From assembly GCA_022495995.1 (NCBI GenBank), contig JAFEMH010004896.1:123127-187126 (forward strand): a stretch of DNA of 64,000 bases, in the 5' to 3' direction. The notes beneath the pieces are model-generated. The model did not search any database, had not been told where the DNA came from, and saw nothing but the letters and a program-made list of their open reading frames with translations. This document shows positions 53,987 through 64,000 of this stretch, piece after piece. Numbering within the stretch: the stretch's first letter is position 1; every line of letters starts with the position of its first letter. Origin of the DNA: Adenophora triphylla var. japonica (Eukaryota; Streptophyta; Magnoliopsida; Asterales; Campanulaceae). Both the position numbers and the translations under genes were made by a program.

Positions 53987-55028
53987 TGTGGACACCCCAT
54001 TCTGAACCAATAATTCATGATTACACTACTCTTAGTCTCTCTTTTATGTTTTGATGAAAGCGTATCGGTTTCGTCATGTTTCGTTAAGTTTCTAACTAAC
54101 CTCGTTAGTTTTGGACCCTAGCGACTAACGGAATAAGCGAAGAGGACAAAATAGTCATCCCAGACTAGATATCTCGCACGAGATATCATATCTCGCGCGA
54201 ATATCCCCTCGGCAGAGATGTGCAGAAATCACTCTCCTTCTCCGTTTCAACCTCCTTTCTTGATAAACCTCATCTAATCCGGTTCTCCAATGGAATTGAG
54301 TTAGGAAGCTTCCTAGGAGTGTTTTACCTCTCCACCTCTACCTCTTAAACCCCTATAAATACTTGGTGACTTCCACTGTTTCGAGGTCCGATTCCACACA
54401 ACACACACAATTTGTTGGTTTCTCTCCACAAAAGATTCCTTCAAATCACTCACAAAACCTCCCTAAAATCACCTAAAGTTTGTTTATCAACCTTGTTGAT
54501 CAACAAACATCCAAACCCGAATCAAGGATTGAGGCGAAGCTCTGTCCGCATCAAGATTTGACTCTCATATTGAGTCGAAACTGCCCAAATCACTTCTCGA
54601 TCGAGAAAACATCTTAGAACCACGTTCTAAATCAAATCCTCCCTAAACTAGGTAAACTCCTATACTTTTACTCTTCTCTTCTCAATCTCTCTCTATTGGC
54701 TTTTAGAGTAGTGTAATCCCATCAAAAGGATTAGCCTAGAGTCCCTTCAATCGATGAAGGCGATCTCGAAGCGTACAATCCGACATTCCTAATCAAGAAA
54801 TTGATTAGGATTTTCTTGTTCTTTATTTAATCAGTAATTAAAAAGATTAATAATACTCAATTGGCAAGACCGATCTCCGGATTGGGTGGAATGGATGCTC
54901 CTCGACCTACCCATTCGATAACTTAACCCCCGAACCCTCAAATCTCTTTTTAAGGTTTTTCTTATTGTTTTCCTAAATAAATAATAAGTGGCGACTCTGT
55001 TATTCGGAAAAATTCATGCATCGCTACA
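53987..55028 (+). repeat. Element D 3' LTR
   Basis: 1042 bp. Starts TGTGGACACC, ends TCGCTACA. The palindromes are decayed (TCTCGCACGAGA; TCTCGCGCGAATA). Confidence 0.93.
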
Positions 55029-55033
55029 ACACT

Positions 55034-55175
55034 GATCAGCCAAGTAAGCTCGATAGATTCTTACTAAAGAAGGTTCAAAGCGAAAGCCACCTACCTTGAT
55101 GCATTTACTTCTAAATCTATGCTCTTCTTCTTCTTTTCTTTTCCTTGTGTTGACTTCTTCCATTCACGTAGGGAT
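55034..55175 (+). other. Copia 3' end and polypurine tract
   Basis: Resumption of the copia 3' UTR after element D. GTAGGGAT directly before the LTR is the probable, short PPT. Confidence 0.6.
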
Positions 55176-55927
55176 TGTTGGAATATTGGGGTGAATATTA
55201 GGGTGAATTGAAAAGTCAACAAGGAGTCTAAAATCCAAAAGGCTAACGCACAGCTTCAAATTTCCATGGAACCTGCTCCCGGCCGGGAGCAAGCGCCATA
55301 TGCCCTCGGCCGAGCATGACCGTCCGTAAACATGACTCTTCTGTCAATCTCTGCTCGGGTGAGGCACCTGAAAGTGCACGACCAGATCCAAATTAGCCTA
55401 TGCTCGGGCGAGGCACCCAATAGTGCTCGGCCTTGAGCAGCTGTCACGTCCCTGTTCGTCACATTAATGTCCCAGAACAGGTGCTAGCCTTGGAGTAGTT
55501 GTGGCTTCTTGCTGAAACAGATACAGCTTGACTCAATCTACCCTATATATAGACCCCTATTCCTTCATTCAGCCATCAAGTAATCCAATCAAGTTATTAT
55601 CAAATCCAAGTTACAATCTTTGTTCACAATCCAATTCTCTCTCTCATTCAAAGTGTTTTTGATTCGTTCAAAGAAGTTCAAGTATCTTTCATTCTTCAAA
55701 GTTCGAAGACTAAGAGAAAGTCTGAATTTGGTTCGCCCGTTAAGGTTAGTTAAAGTGCACACTAACTCTTGGTAAAAAGCATTGTATCTTGGGAGACATT
55801 CGCCATCGATCCGTTTGCACAATTACGGAGGCGAAATATTGTCTTAAGGAGATTTGCTTCGGCATACCTCGCTTTAATCTCCTTCGTGTGATTTTCGTAT
55901 TGAAGATATCTAAACATTTACACAATA
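55176..55927 (+). repeat. Copia 3' LTR
   Basis: Uninterrupted copy of the LTR, 752 bp, TGTTGGAATATT to CACAATA (CA changed to TA). Dyad words are altered (GCTCCCGGCCGGGAGC). TSD AGAAA follows. Confidence 0.93.
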
Positions 55928-55932
55928 AGAAA

Positions 55933-57056
55933 AGGAGACATTTCTCCACAAATACCGAAAACTCATTCCATTAACGAAGATAATTATATAACCATGAAAT
56001 ACTTGAAACACAATCAATCGTTTCATTTGCGGTTCGTTTAACACAAACTAAATAGAATTTAGAGTTAAATACTAATAAAATCTTACAAGCGAAAATGACA
56101 TCTTCAAACTCGCTTATAGCATGTGACGATGAGGACAAGATGTATGTCTACCAATGCATTCTTATATTAAAGTCGGAAATGCAGAAATAAGCACTGCATG
56201 ATCATACCAAACAATGTCTTGAGACGTGCAGATGATGCTCCAAATAAAATATGGACACTGCCCGATCTAGATATTCAAAATTCACCCTATGAAAAAATAT
56301 TGTCTTTAACACATGACTTCTTAAATCATTAGGATGACAACAAGTCGCCAACCAAACTTCACGAGAATTGCTAAGTTGAGCCACAAAGTGAGATTAGTCA
56401 AAGAATACAAGAGTCCCAACAAAGGAGACAAAAACACATGGTTTCAACGAATGAGACGAAATACAGGTCTCAACAAAGGAGACGAAACAACAGTGATATT
56501 AAAATTTTCAAACAAGTTATCATATAATCCTTAAACCCACAATACACAGAAGAAATTGAAAATGAATAAGATGATCAAAATTAACAGTTTTGATTGATTG
56601 ATACAAACAAATCAATCTATTATTAAAAACATGACATCTCTCGTAATTTAACATTTATCATTGAAAAAATCTATAATTAATGGTTAAGTTACTATATTCG
56701 AGGAAATCTATAATTAAATTAGAAAGATTGATTGTTTAACAAAGGAAGAAGGGAAGAACAGAGAGAGAAGTTGGGAGAGAGGGGACGATCCTAGTAAGAC
56801 TTGGAATACTAAAAATGGAATTTTCGTATTTATTTAATTATTCTTAAAAATGATCTGAATATATTTTCACATTTTTCGTTAGGTGACAGGAACATAGGCC
56901 GATGGGAGTGAGGCGCGGGAGTATATAGGCATCGTAGGTGGCAAATTTCAGGCAAGGTGAAGTGGTGCGGGACGGAGGTGAGTTGGTGGAAGGGAGGCAG
57001 CTGGAACAGCTCTGGTGAAAAATGGAGAGGAGTTGTCGTCTGGATGCAAATAAAGT
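55933..57056. other. AT-rich sequence without recognised features
   Basis: A weak triple repeat of CAACAAAGGAGACRAAA-like text lies at 56415-56490. Short ORFs show no family features. Confidence 0.45.
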
Positions 57057-57222
57057 TAAGGGTCCGTTTGGATACATTGATTTTGAATTCAATAAATATT
57101 CAAATTCTATAGAATTTAAATAACTTAGAATTTGCTTTCAAAATCATAGCATTTCCATTGTTTGGATAATATGTGGAATTCAATTGTAATTATACATTAT
57201 ACATAAAATAAAAGTTCAATAA

Positions 57223-57300
57223 TAAGTCTTAGTCTAGTGGTATATGGTTGTTAGTTATTATAATTGACAAGGGTTCAAACCTTGCTAACAACAAAAGAAT
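57223..57300 (+). mobile_element. tRNA-derived SINE-like segment
   Basis: A-box-like TAGTCTAGTGG and B-box-like GGTTCAAACC about 31 bp apart, followed by an A-rich stretch (CAACAAAAGAATAAAAATA). It does not fold as a tRNA. The right limit and any TSD are unclear. Confidence 0.4.
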
Positions 57301-57334
57301 AAAAATATTATATTTTTTAAAATAAATAGTATAT

Positions 57335-57575
57335 AGTGGTGGTGGCAGCCGGCGGAGGTAGTTGGAGGCGGTGATTTCCGGAAGCGGCAGTGGTGGCGGA
57401 GAGTGGCCGGAGGCGGCGGCGGCGGTTGCCGGCGATGGCGGCCGATGGTGGGGCAGTTTTCGGCGGCGGCGATGGCGGTTTCCGGCGGAGGCGGCGGAGG
57501 CCGGCGGTGGCGGTGGGCAGTTTCCGGTGGTGGTCGGCGGTTTCCAGCGGCGGCGGGAGGTGGCACAAATGGTGG
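57335..57575 (+). repeat. G-rich GGY/CGG triplet-like block
   Basis: An irregular run of GGCGGCGG, GGTGGTGG and TTTCCGGC units. The Gly- or Pro-rich ORFs across it are products of composition. Confidence 0.85.
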
Positions 57576-57812
57576 TGATTGAAAGTTGTTGTGGTGGTGA
57601 TAAAAAGAATGTGAGTTGTTATTAAATGATCAAAATTTAAAATTTAAATTATTAGGTTTAAGATGGAATTAGTTTTGTGAAATTGAGTGATTTAGAATTT
57701 CAACACAATTTCAATTCCAAATTTTAGTTATGTTCCCAAACAATGTAATTGATTTTGGAGGTCCCAATTTCAATTCCAAGCTATGAAATTGGGGTATCCA
57801 AACATACCCTAA

Positions 57813-58668
57813 AGTAGGTTTTAAGTTAGGGATACTATTTTTATCTCCACCCCTTTTTTCTAGAAAATTTCATTTGACTCCTTAAAAACCAATACCCATG
57901 TAAAATTAGTCCAATCTGTCCATCAAGTGTCATACATATGTTACTTACAAGAGTTTTCTAACGAATTTCGTAAAAAATAATCATGTTTTAATCAAAATTT
58001 GTCATTATAAGCCATAAATAGTTAATTTTTTTGATGTCAGACCCTAGACTGGTACTGTTTCGTGAAACTTAAAAACTTATTTTATGAATTTTCCTCTATA
58101 AAATTGTTGAGAATATTAAAAGTGTACCCTCACTTATAACTGTACCATAGGTTTTGAGGTATTCCCTTTGCCTCATTATCAAGTCCAAATCTCTATCATT
58201 TTATTAATTACAATACACAAGTTTTGTGTTTGTGTCTATGATTAAAATTAGAAAGACAAAAAGTAAAACCAGATGAAAAGAAGGAAACTTGAAACTCTAA
58301 AACCTAAGAAATGACAAATACATAAACCTCAAATAGAATAAAAATAAAAATAAAAGTGGCCAAAATAGAGGGATAAAAGAATGAGGGCAAATATTTGGCC
58401 TTAACTCCAATTTTCACATAATCAGCTCTGATTGAAGCAGGGTACTATAAATTGGGAATGTAGGACATTGGGTACGAAAGCTAAAATCACACTTCTTTTG
58501 AGTTACTATGCCCACACATATCATTAATATTTTTTTAATACATCACAGTCCTATAAAAATTTTTTTTTTTCTTTTTATTCGTAACAAAATAAATATAGCG
58601 TTTATAATTAAAGAAATGAATGCAGTGAAATTTTATTATGGGCAAATGACAAATCATAAGCGAAAGTA
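57813..58668. other. AT-rich sequence without recognised features
   Basis: No TIR, ORF or array. The 60-codon ORF at 58508 is in T-rich sequence and looks random. Confidence 0.45.
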
Positions 58669-58671
58669 TAA

Positions 58672-59032
58672 AGGGAGTATCAAGGTCTGATATCTTAATT
58701 TTGTCAATTTGGGCTTCAAAGTTGCCAATGTTAATCAGTTAAAAGTTTAGATGAAATCGCTAATAAAATCCGGTTAAATTGACACGTGTGACTTAACTAT
58801 GGTTATTATTAATTTTTTTGTATGGGCTTTTCATCATTTATCTTGTTAGAATTATTGAGAACGATGCCAAAAGCATTGGTATTTTCATCAAAAACAACCT
58901 CAGTTAAGTCACACATGCGAATAACGTATGAGTTTTGTTATCAATTTAGTCAAAAACACTTAAATGACTAACATTGACAACTTTATACCCTACATTGAAA
59001 AGAAATATCAGACTCTGATTGGCACACTCCCT
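58672..59032. mobile_element. PIF/Harbinger-like MITE (361 bp)
   Basis: Left AGGGAGTATCAAGGTCTGAT and right reverse-complemented AGGGAGTGTGCCAATCAGAG, both soon followed by TCTGATAT. TAA target copies are at 58669-58671 and 59033-59035. Inverted similarity continues inward for over 120 bp (AGTTGYCAATGTTARTCA; GTGTGACTTAACT), so the element can fold back almost fully. Confidence 0.75.
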
Positions 59033-59035
59033 TAA

Positions 59036-60622
59036 ACATAGGATCCTAGTTTGTCATTTCACATTTTATTATTTTATAAGTAATGCACAAATTAGTAAAA
59101 CAACTTTTAAAAGCATCAATAAATTAAAGGAAAAATGACAATTTAGTGCATGATATCATAGGGGGATCTTCCAAGCGAGGTTTGAAATTATATTGTGGTG
59201 AGAAGATCAGGGCTAGGGCTGCAAATGTAATTTTTTCTTCTTCCTATCTTCATCAAAATTTCACCAAATCCTAATTTTTCTAACAAAACTTGAAGGATTG
59301 AAATTAAAAATGATACCCAAAATAAAAACCTCAAATCTCATTTAACCCTAATTTTTCTTCTTCCTATCTTCATCAAAACTTCACCAAATCCTCCACCCTC
59401 CATTAATTCCGGCTACTCACAACCACGCAGTCGAATCCAAGCCAAACCACTATGTCCGCCTTCCTCCTTGTCGGCACTACCCTCACTGTCCGGTTCTCAA
59501 GCATCACAAGCTGTCGATCTCTCCCCCATTTGATTCTTTGAATGCCACACTGTTGCATTCAGACTCCGGCCATCAGAAATGTCGGCTCTCACCCCTCTCT
59601 TCTCCATCCTTAACTTCAGTCATCCTCGACCCAAATAGGACATGAATTTTGATAGTTTTTTTCTTTTGATTTCAAGGTGTTTGCTTATATAGAATCTGAT
59701 TTTATAAGTCTGGTCTGATTTTTTTTTTTTCATTAAACCGGATTTTGTTTGTGGTGTTTGTGTTTTTTAAGCAAGTTATTTGACGGAGGTTAATAGTGGT
59801 GTTGACTGTTGAGATTGGTGGTTGATGGTGGATGTGCTGGTGGTCTGTTGGGGTGGGTAGTGGTGGTTTAGTATGGTGGTGGTCTGATGGTTGTGGCGAG
59901 ACAATGGTGATTATGGTGGTATTTGAAGGAATGAAACAGAGTGGCTATGGATGATGAAGGATGAAGAAAGAAGAAAAATGTGGAGTTGGGTAAAAATATT
60001 TTGGGAGAGTGACGGAAAGTTCTAAAAAAGTATCATAATGTTCGAGAAGTTCCTTCACCATGTTGTATTATAGATGCAGTATTATATTCACATATGAGTG
60101 AATATAATAATATTGCATGAAGTATTATATATTACTGCATAAGAACTTTTAGGTCATTTCGATTTAAAGAGAAACTTGAGGAGAAGTGATTTGTTCTAAA
60201 AGGAACTTTCGAGTCAAATTTCCAAATATTTTTAGTATACCTTTTATTATAAATAATTATTTTTTAATAGATGTTATTTAGAATAATCTTTTACTTGTAC
60301 ATAAAATATTTTTAGCCAAATTAAAAATAATTTGCTTCATAAAAACAAAATTATTAAAAGCTTATTTTTTGAAATACTAAGATTATAAATTATAAAGGAA
60401 ATAATTACCAATTCATTTAATGTATTATACCTTCAATTTCAATAAAGGTAGTGTACTATCTATTGACAAAATAATATAATGTGCTTTCTAATATTGTTAC
60501 AAATAGTGCAATTTTGTTTGCATTATTTGAGTCAAAATTAGAAAGTAAATTGCTTGAAAATAGTACGTAAATTGCATTATTTGTAACAAAGTGATAAACT
60601 ATCTTGCATTAACATTTTGCCT
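59036..60622. other. Non-coding stretch with a 118-bp-step duplication
   Basis: TTTTTCTTCTTCCTATCTTC plus CATCAAAATTTCACCAAATC occurs at 59231-59273 and 59350-59393. A GGTGGT-rich patch lies at 59760-59930. I find no supported gene. Confidence 0.5.
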
Positions 60623-60631
60623 ATTAAAAAG

Positions 60632-61176
60632 GAGTAGGTCTGCTGAGAAACGCGTTTCTCCATAACTATGGAGAAACGTGTTTTTAATAGCCAGAAGCTA
60701 TGCGTTTGATAACCAGAAAAAAATTTCTGGATATCAGTCTCAAAGGGTTCTGGATATCCAGAAGCTTTGGAACGGATATCCAGAAGCCTTTGGGACGGAT
60801 ATCCAGAAAAAATAGATTTGAAGCCAAATCCAAGGCCAAGACCAGAAATTGCTTATTGAAGGTTTCTGGATATCCAGAAACCTTCAAATGTATATCCAGA
60901 AACCATCAAATGAATATCCAGAAACATTTTGAAAGTTTCTGGATATTCATTTTGAAGGTTTCTGGATATCAGAACCTTCAAATGTATATCCAGAAACCAT
61001 CAAATGAATATCCAGAAACATTTTGAAAGTTTCTGGATATTCATTTTGAAGGTTTCTGGATATCACTTTCATAAGCTTCTGGATATCCAGAAGCCTTGGC
61101 CTGCATTGTCGCGTGACAAGTCGGGCCCCGTTTCTCCATAAGTTACGGAGAAACGCGTTTCTCCCCAGATTTTGTG
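60632..61176 (+). mobile_element. Mutator-like fold-back MITE, copy 2 (545 bp)
   Basis: 9-bp TSD ATTAAAAAG (60623-60631 and 61177-61185). Left end GAGTAGGTCTGCTGAGAAAC, right end reverse-complemented CACAAAATCTGGGGAGAAAC: the same two distinct ends as copy 1, in opposite orientation. Shared modules: AAACGCGTTT palindrome, TTGTCGCGTGACAAG and a GGATATCC array with AAGCTTCTGG or GGTTTC links. The core holds two about 110-bp direct repeats around 60860-61060. Confidence 0.88.
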
Positions 61177-61185
61177 ATTAAAAAG

Positions 61186-62165
61186 AGGCTTTAACCAATA
61201 AGTCTTTTAGCCAATTGAATACTACCTTTAATTACTGACATTTTCAAATCTCACGAGTAAGTCTATGTACCATTTTTCCCCTGTCACTTTATTTCTCATA
61301 GTTGTGTGATTTCACAGTTGTTTGATTTCACAGTATGATTACATAGTAGTGTGATTTTACAGTTGTGTCATTTTTCATTTTTCACTTGTAAATTCATCTC
61401 TCAATTGATTTCATAGTTGTATGATTACACATTTGTGTGATTTCACAGTTGTATCATTTTTAATTTTTCACTTGTAAATTCATTTCTTAATTGATTTCAC
61501 ATTTGTTTGATTTAACAATTGTATACTGTTATATGCCCTTTAAATAGTTGAGAAATCGATTTATTATAATTGATACTCAACTTATTAGATGTTTGAATTT
61601 AAAAACTTAGACATTCATTTCTCATTTGTTCCTAATTGATTATAAAACTGATAAAATCACCTTTCAACTTTTTACAATTGATACTCAATTTCTCTTTGTT
61701 GCCACACAACCTTGTAAATAAAACACATAAATTGATTTTACAATTATGTGATTTCTCAATTATAAATAAAATAGATAAATTAAAAGTTCATCTGGCTAAA
61801 CGACTTATTTCAAAGCCTCCATTTTTTACATGTTCAAAAGTATAAAATTTCAATTTTCACATATGAACAAATGAGAAATTCAATAACTCACTTGATAATA
61901 TCTGAAAAAGGATTTCTTTTTTCTTTCTAAAACTAAAAACTAATCAAAATTTAATGACCAAAAATATTATTTCTCACTTGGTCACAAATGAGAAATCTTA
62001 TTTTCATTTAAATAATGTTTTGATCGTTTCTATTAAAAAATAAAAAATAAAAATTCATGTCGCTCCCACCACCACCATTAACAAACCAATATAATTACCA
62101 CAATATAACCCTCCACAAATTTCAACTCTAAGTTTTTAACAACAGCAAAGAAAGAGAAATGAATA
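61186..62165. other. AT-rich sequence with interspersed TTGTGTGATTTCACAG repeats
   Basis: Between 61290 and 61520 the words GTGTGATTTCACAGTTG and TTTCACTTGTAAATTCAT recur, with two about 110-bp imperfect copies (61351-61410, 61438-61500). No ORF of note. Confidence 0.6.
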
Positions 62166-62815
62166 TGATGAGCCCGAACCCTCCAGACCGGGCCCAAGAT
62201 TGCTCTAGTCAAAATCGAACTGAATGACGTGACATTTCTATACTGAGGCATCTCCAGTCCGAATTTGATCGCGGTCTCATACCAGACTCCCGGTTCCCAT
62301 CAAGATTGTAGGGCAGATTTTGATTCCGTATGAGCTTCCGACGGTGGCATCTGCAATGTTCTCTATTCCATTAAATGAAGGCTCGTACGCATATAGCGTT
62401 TCGGTTTGAGGCGCCGCACCAACCGTGGCCGCCTACCCCCTTATCCTCGTTTAATCGAGACATTCTCACAAAAAACAACATCCCTTCCCTTTTTATACTA
62501 TCAAACCAGGCGCAAAACACGTGTCCTAGGTCAAGACAAAAATATCTCCAAGGGCCGAGATCTCATACAACCTTGGAATCTCTCTCTCTACTATAAATAT
62601 CTCTCACTTGTACTCGGGGTAAGGTTAGTCACATTATCTGCAAACCCTATCACACAAACACATTAAGACATTCCAATCTTTTTCCTCAATTATCATACCT
62701 CATAGTTCTTACTCACACCCGAGGGTTGCTAAGCCTGTATCAACCCCGACATGGTCTCTAATCGGTGCTCATTAATATTTGTGTTGTAATCTAGGTACAC
62801 GGTTTATACAAAAGT
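62166..62815 (+). mobile_element. LTR-like remnant or solo LTR
   Basis: Starts TGATGAGCCCGAACC, is GC-richer than its surroundings, has TATAAATA at 62592-62599 followed by CTCTCACTTGTACTCGG and a leader of CACACAAACACATT type. No partner LTR, PBS or TSD was found, so limits are approximate. ORFs at 62375-62666 lie in the promoter region and are not supported. Confidence 0.5.
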
Positions 62816-63259
62816 GGCCAGCTTATTCCATATTTAGTAAGACCCTCAAAATACGTGGCGTACAATTCGCAATACTATAACAATTAAACGTAATTTCTTA
62901 ATTACTAATTAACTAGTCTAACACCCACTGCGTTAAACGCACGGTCAAAAAAAACTTTAGTCAAAAAACAAAAAAAGAAACTAAATTAAAAAGAAAGTTA
63001 ATACGCCAATAGCTAAGGTTAATTTAGATTATTTTTTAAGTAAAAAGATATACAAACAAAAATATATATTGTCATTAATAACTTATTATTTGGATAAGAT
63101 CATTCCTTGAGGAATAACAAAGGAAAGATAATAATCGTGTTGAAATTAGCAGCCCCATTCTTGGATGGAAGAAGTTAGGATGAAGGTATAGACTTATTAT
63201 CAACCGCATCTCCAAAGCAATTCGAGTGTTAGGTTCAAAAGAACCGGCAAAGAGAGAAA
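62816..63259. other. AT-rich sequence, nothing recognised
   Basis: No ORF, TIR or tandem array. Confidence 0.45.
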
Positions 63260-63313
63260 GGGTAAGGGGCTAAGGGCAAAGGGAGAAGGGTAAGGGGGCT
63301 AAGGGGGCAAGGG
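63260..63313 (+). other. Strong G-quadruplex candidate
   Basis: Eight runs of three or more G with short loops: GGGTAAGGGGCTAAGGGC, then AAAGGGAGAAGGG, TAAGGGGGCTAAGGGGG and CAAGGG. The unit GGGTAAGGGGCTAAGGGC(A)AAGGGAGAA is duplicated. Confidence 0.75.
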
Positions 63314-63421
63314 AGAAAGAGAGATGAAATACCAAGAACACATGAAACAATTGAGGCCAGTAATTGGATATTCATAAAAAATAATTGTATATATTAAATA
63401 TAAATACTTCACGATCTGAAA

Positions 63422-63510
63422 AATAAGAAGGATTCTTCATCGACATACGTAATCGTATAACCACCGAATAAGAAGGTTTTCTGCACCGACATACATATTC
63501 GTATAACCAA
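63422..63510. repeat. Tandem duplication of about 45 bp
   Basis: AATAAGAAGG, then CGACATACGTAATCGTATAACCA at 63422-63463 is repeated with changes at 63467-63509. No function seen. Confidence 0.8.
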
Positions 63511-64000
63511 TGAAGACATTTGCTCTCGTGTTATACGTGAAATTTGTTGACTTCGTAACGTTGAATGAAGCACCCAAGTTATATTAAAGCAAAATGAGGG
63601 ACAATCATTTTTAGTCATGATTAGAAAACAAAATCTATATGTAAACTTACGAGGCAAGAGAGATTCAACTCAAACTCTAGCTACTCGTTTCTTTCAATCT
63701 AAATGTACTATGCAGACTCCGCATTTGCGCCTTGCTATGACAATGCTCTTTGACCGTCATTAAATACGTCTCTTGTTTTCTCGTGTACTTCATGCATGCG
63801 CCATAAAAGATTGTTACAACACATATCAAAGAACATCATTCATTAGAATTCCAACATCAACAAAAAAGAAAAAGAAAAAGATGAACATCAATAAGTCTAC
63901 CACCACATAAGATCAGCAATTAGTACTCCTATATAGTTAATTCCCTTTCATATAACAAGAATTAGATCCACGCGTAGCCATTTATAATCAATTCCAAGTA
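63511..64000. other. Sequence to window edge, nothing recognised
   Basis: No ORF, terminal repeat or RNA gene that I can support. Confidence 0.45.

Larger units (their letters stand above)
47438..55028 (+). mobile_element. Element D: gag-only (TR-GAG type) Tat-like element in copia 3' UTR
   Basis: The TSD is ACACT (47433-47437 and 55029-55033). LTRs of 1050 and 1042 bp begin TGTAGACACC or TGTGGACACC and end CGCTACA. The PBS context is GTGGCGACTCTGCTGGGGAC and the PPT is GCCGAGGGGCTC. The interior has only a gag gene (49946-51315), then A-rich hairpin motifs, a 50-A run and a 50-bp minisatellite. No PR, RT, RNase H or INT motif is present on either strand. It matches the described class of terminal-repeat gag-only elements; mobilisation would need pol from a Tat relative. 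Confidence 0.9.
17928..55927 (+). mobile_element. Ty1/copia element with three nested insertions (38 kb span)
   Basis: It is bounded by TG...CA-type ends and a 5-bp TSD AGAAA (17923-17927 and 55928-55932). The order is 5' LTR, gag, PR, INT, RT, RNase H and 3' LTR, with integrase before RT as in Ty1/copia. Element F sits in the 5' LTR, element C at the INT/RT junction and element D in the 3' UTR. Each has its own TSD, and removing them restores a continuous LTR and reading frame (EAVNS joined to EIESILSNN). The element proper is about 6.1 kb. It is dead: there are stops in PR and at the RT active site, a gag frameshift and a deletion in late RT. Confidence 0.93.
57060..57809. mobile_element. 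PIF/Harbinger-like MITE with a CGG-rich core (750 bp)
   Basis: Termini GGGTCCGTTTGGATAC and, reverse-complemented, GGGTATGTTTGGATAC, flanked by TAA on both sides (57057-57059, 57810-57812), the target preferred by PIF/Harbinger. Subterminal text (AATTGTAATT, TTTCAATTCCAA) is also partly inverted. The AT-rich element contains a 240-bp G+C-rich block (57335-57575) and a SINE-like tRNA-box segment. Confidence 0.72.

Noticed and set aside
57223..57300. Possible tRNA gene with A and B boxes
   Set aside because: No acceptor stem or cloverleaf pairing is visible; a SINE-like remnant is more likely.
57285..57625. Gly-rich and Pro-rich ORFs on both strands
   Set aside because: Explained by the GGY/CGG composition; no start context, domain or conserved partner.
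59400..59660. Possible host exon (GC-richer, Ser/Pro-coding stretch)
   Set aside because: Stops in all frames within short distance, no splice-linked neighbours and no recognisable domain.
62375..62666. Two overlapping ORFs of 73 and 86 codons
   Set aside because: They overlap the promoter and TATA region of an LTR-like remnant and show no protein family features.

Overview
This is nuclear DNA of a flowering plant, probably a eudicot, and almost all of it is transposable elements. The evidence is plant-type Ty3/gypsy (Tat clade, dual RNase H) and Ty1/copia polyproteins, plant MITEs with the CTCCCTCCGT Stowaway terminus and long (TA)n tracts. I see no host protein-coding gene, rRNA or tRNA gene. 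The species cannot be named from the sequence.

Layout. (A) 1-12152: a minus-strand Tat/Retand-type Ty3 element cut by the left edge of the window. It has a plus-strand, intron-containing antisense accessory ORF (aORF, 153-3234), a 39-40 bp minisatellite, then INT, aRH, gRH, RT, PR and gag in reverse, and an LTR at 11572-12152. A solo LTR of another Tat family (9749-11123) splits gag. (B) 12153-17927: a MITE-rich segment containing a Mutator-like fold-back element, a TA-associated MITE, nested Stowaways and a triple-hairpin MITE. (C) 17928-55927: one Ty1/copia element, TSD AGAAA, blown up to 38 kb by three nested insertions that each have their own 5-bp TSD. These are a non-autonomous Ty3-like element F in the 5' LTR (18469-26608, TSD GTTAA), a Tat element C at the INT/RT junction (29400-45543, TSD AATAG) and a gag-only Tat-like element D in the 3' UTR (47438-55028, TSD ACACT). 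(D) 55928-64000: non-genic DNA with two PIF/Harbinger-like MITEs, a second copy of the Mutator-like fold-back, an LTR remnant and a strong G-quadruplex candidate.

How the parts relate. The copia element is the host and the oldest layer; F, C and D interrupt it and can be excised on paper to rejoin its LTR and polyprotein. Element D lacks pol entirely, so it would need a Tat relative in trans. It shares with C the Arg-type PBS context (TGGCGACTC), the position of a 50-bp minisatellite and two hairpin motifs whose paired positions covary. All coding regions are decayed by stops, frameshifts or loss of catalytic residues.

The most unusual signal is not a gene. Nearly every element here carries its own short, CG-centred dyad word, 12-24 bp long, repeated just upstream of the LTR TATA box. 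In element C the same word recurs upstream of both antisense ORFs, and in D it recurs upstream of gag. Variants keep the symmetry through paired changes. Separately, differences between paired LTRs fall mainly at CAG/CTG sites, which suggests CHG-methylation-linked base-calling error in the assembly. Some apparent frameshifts may therefore be artefacts.
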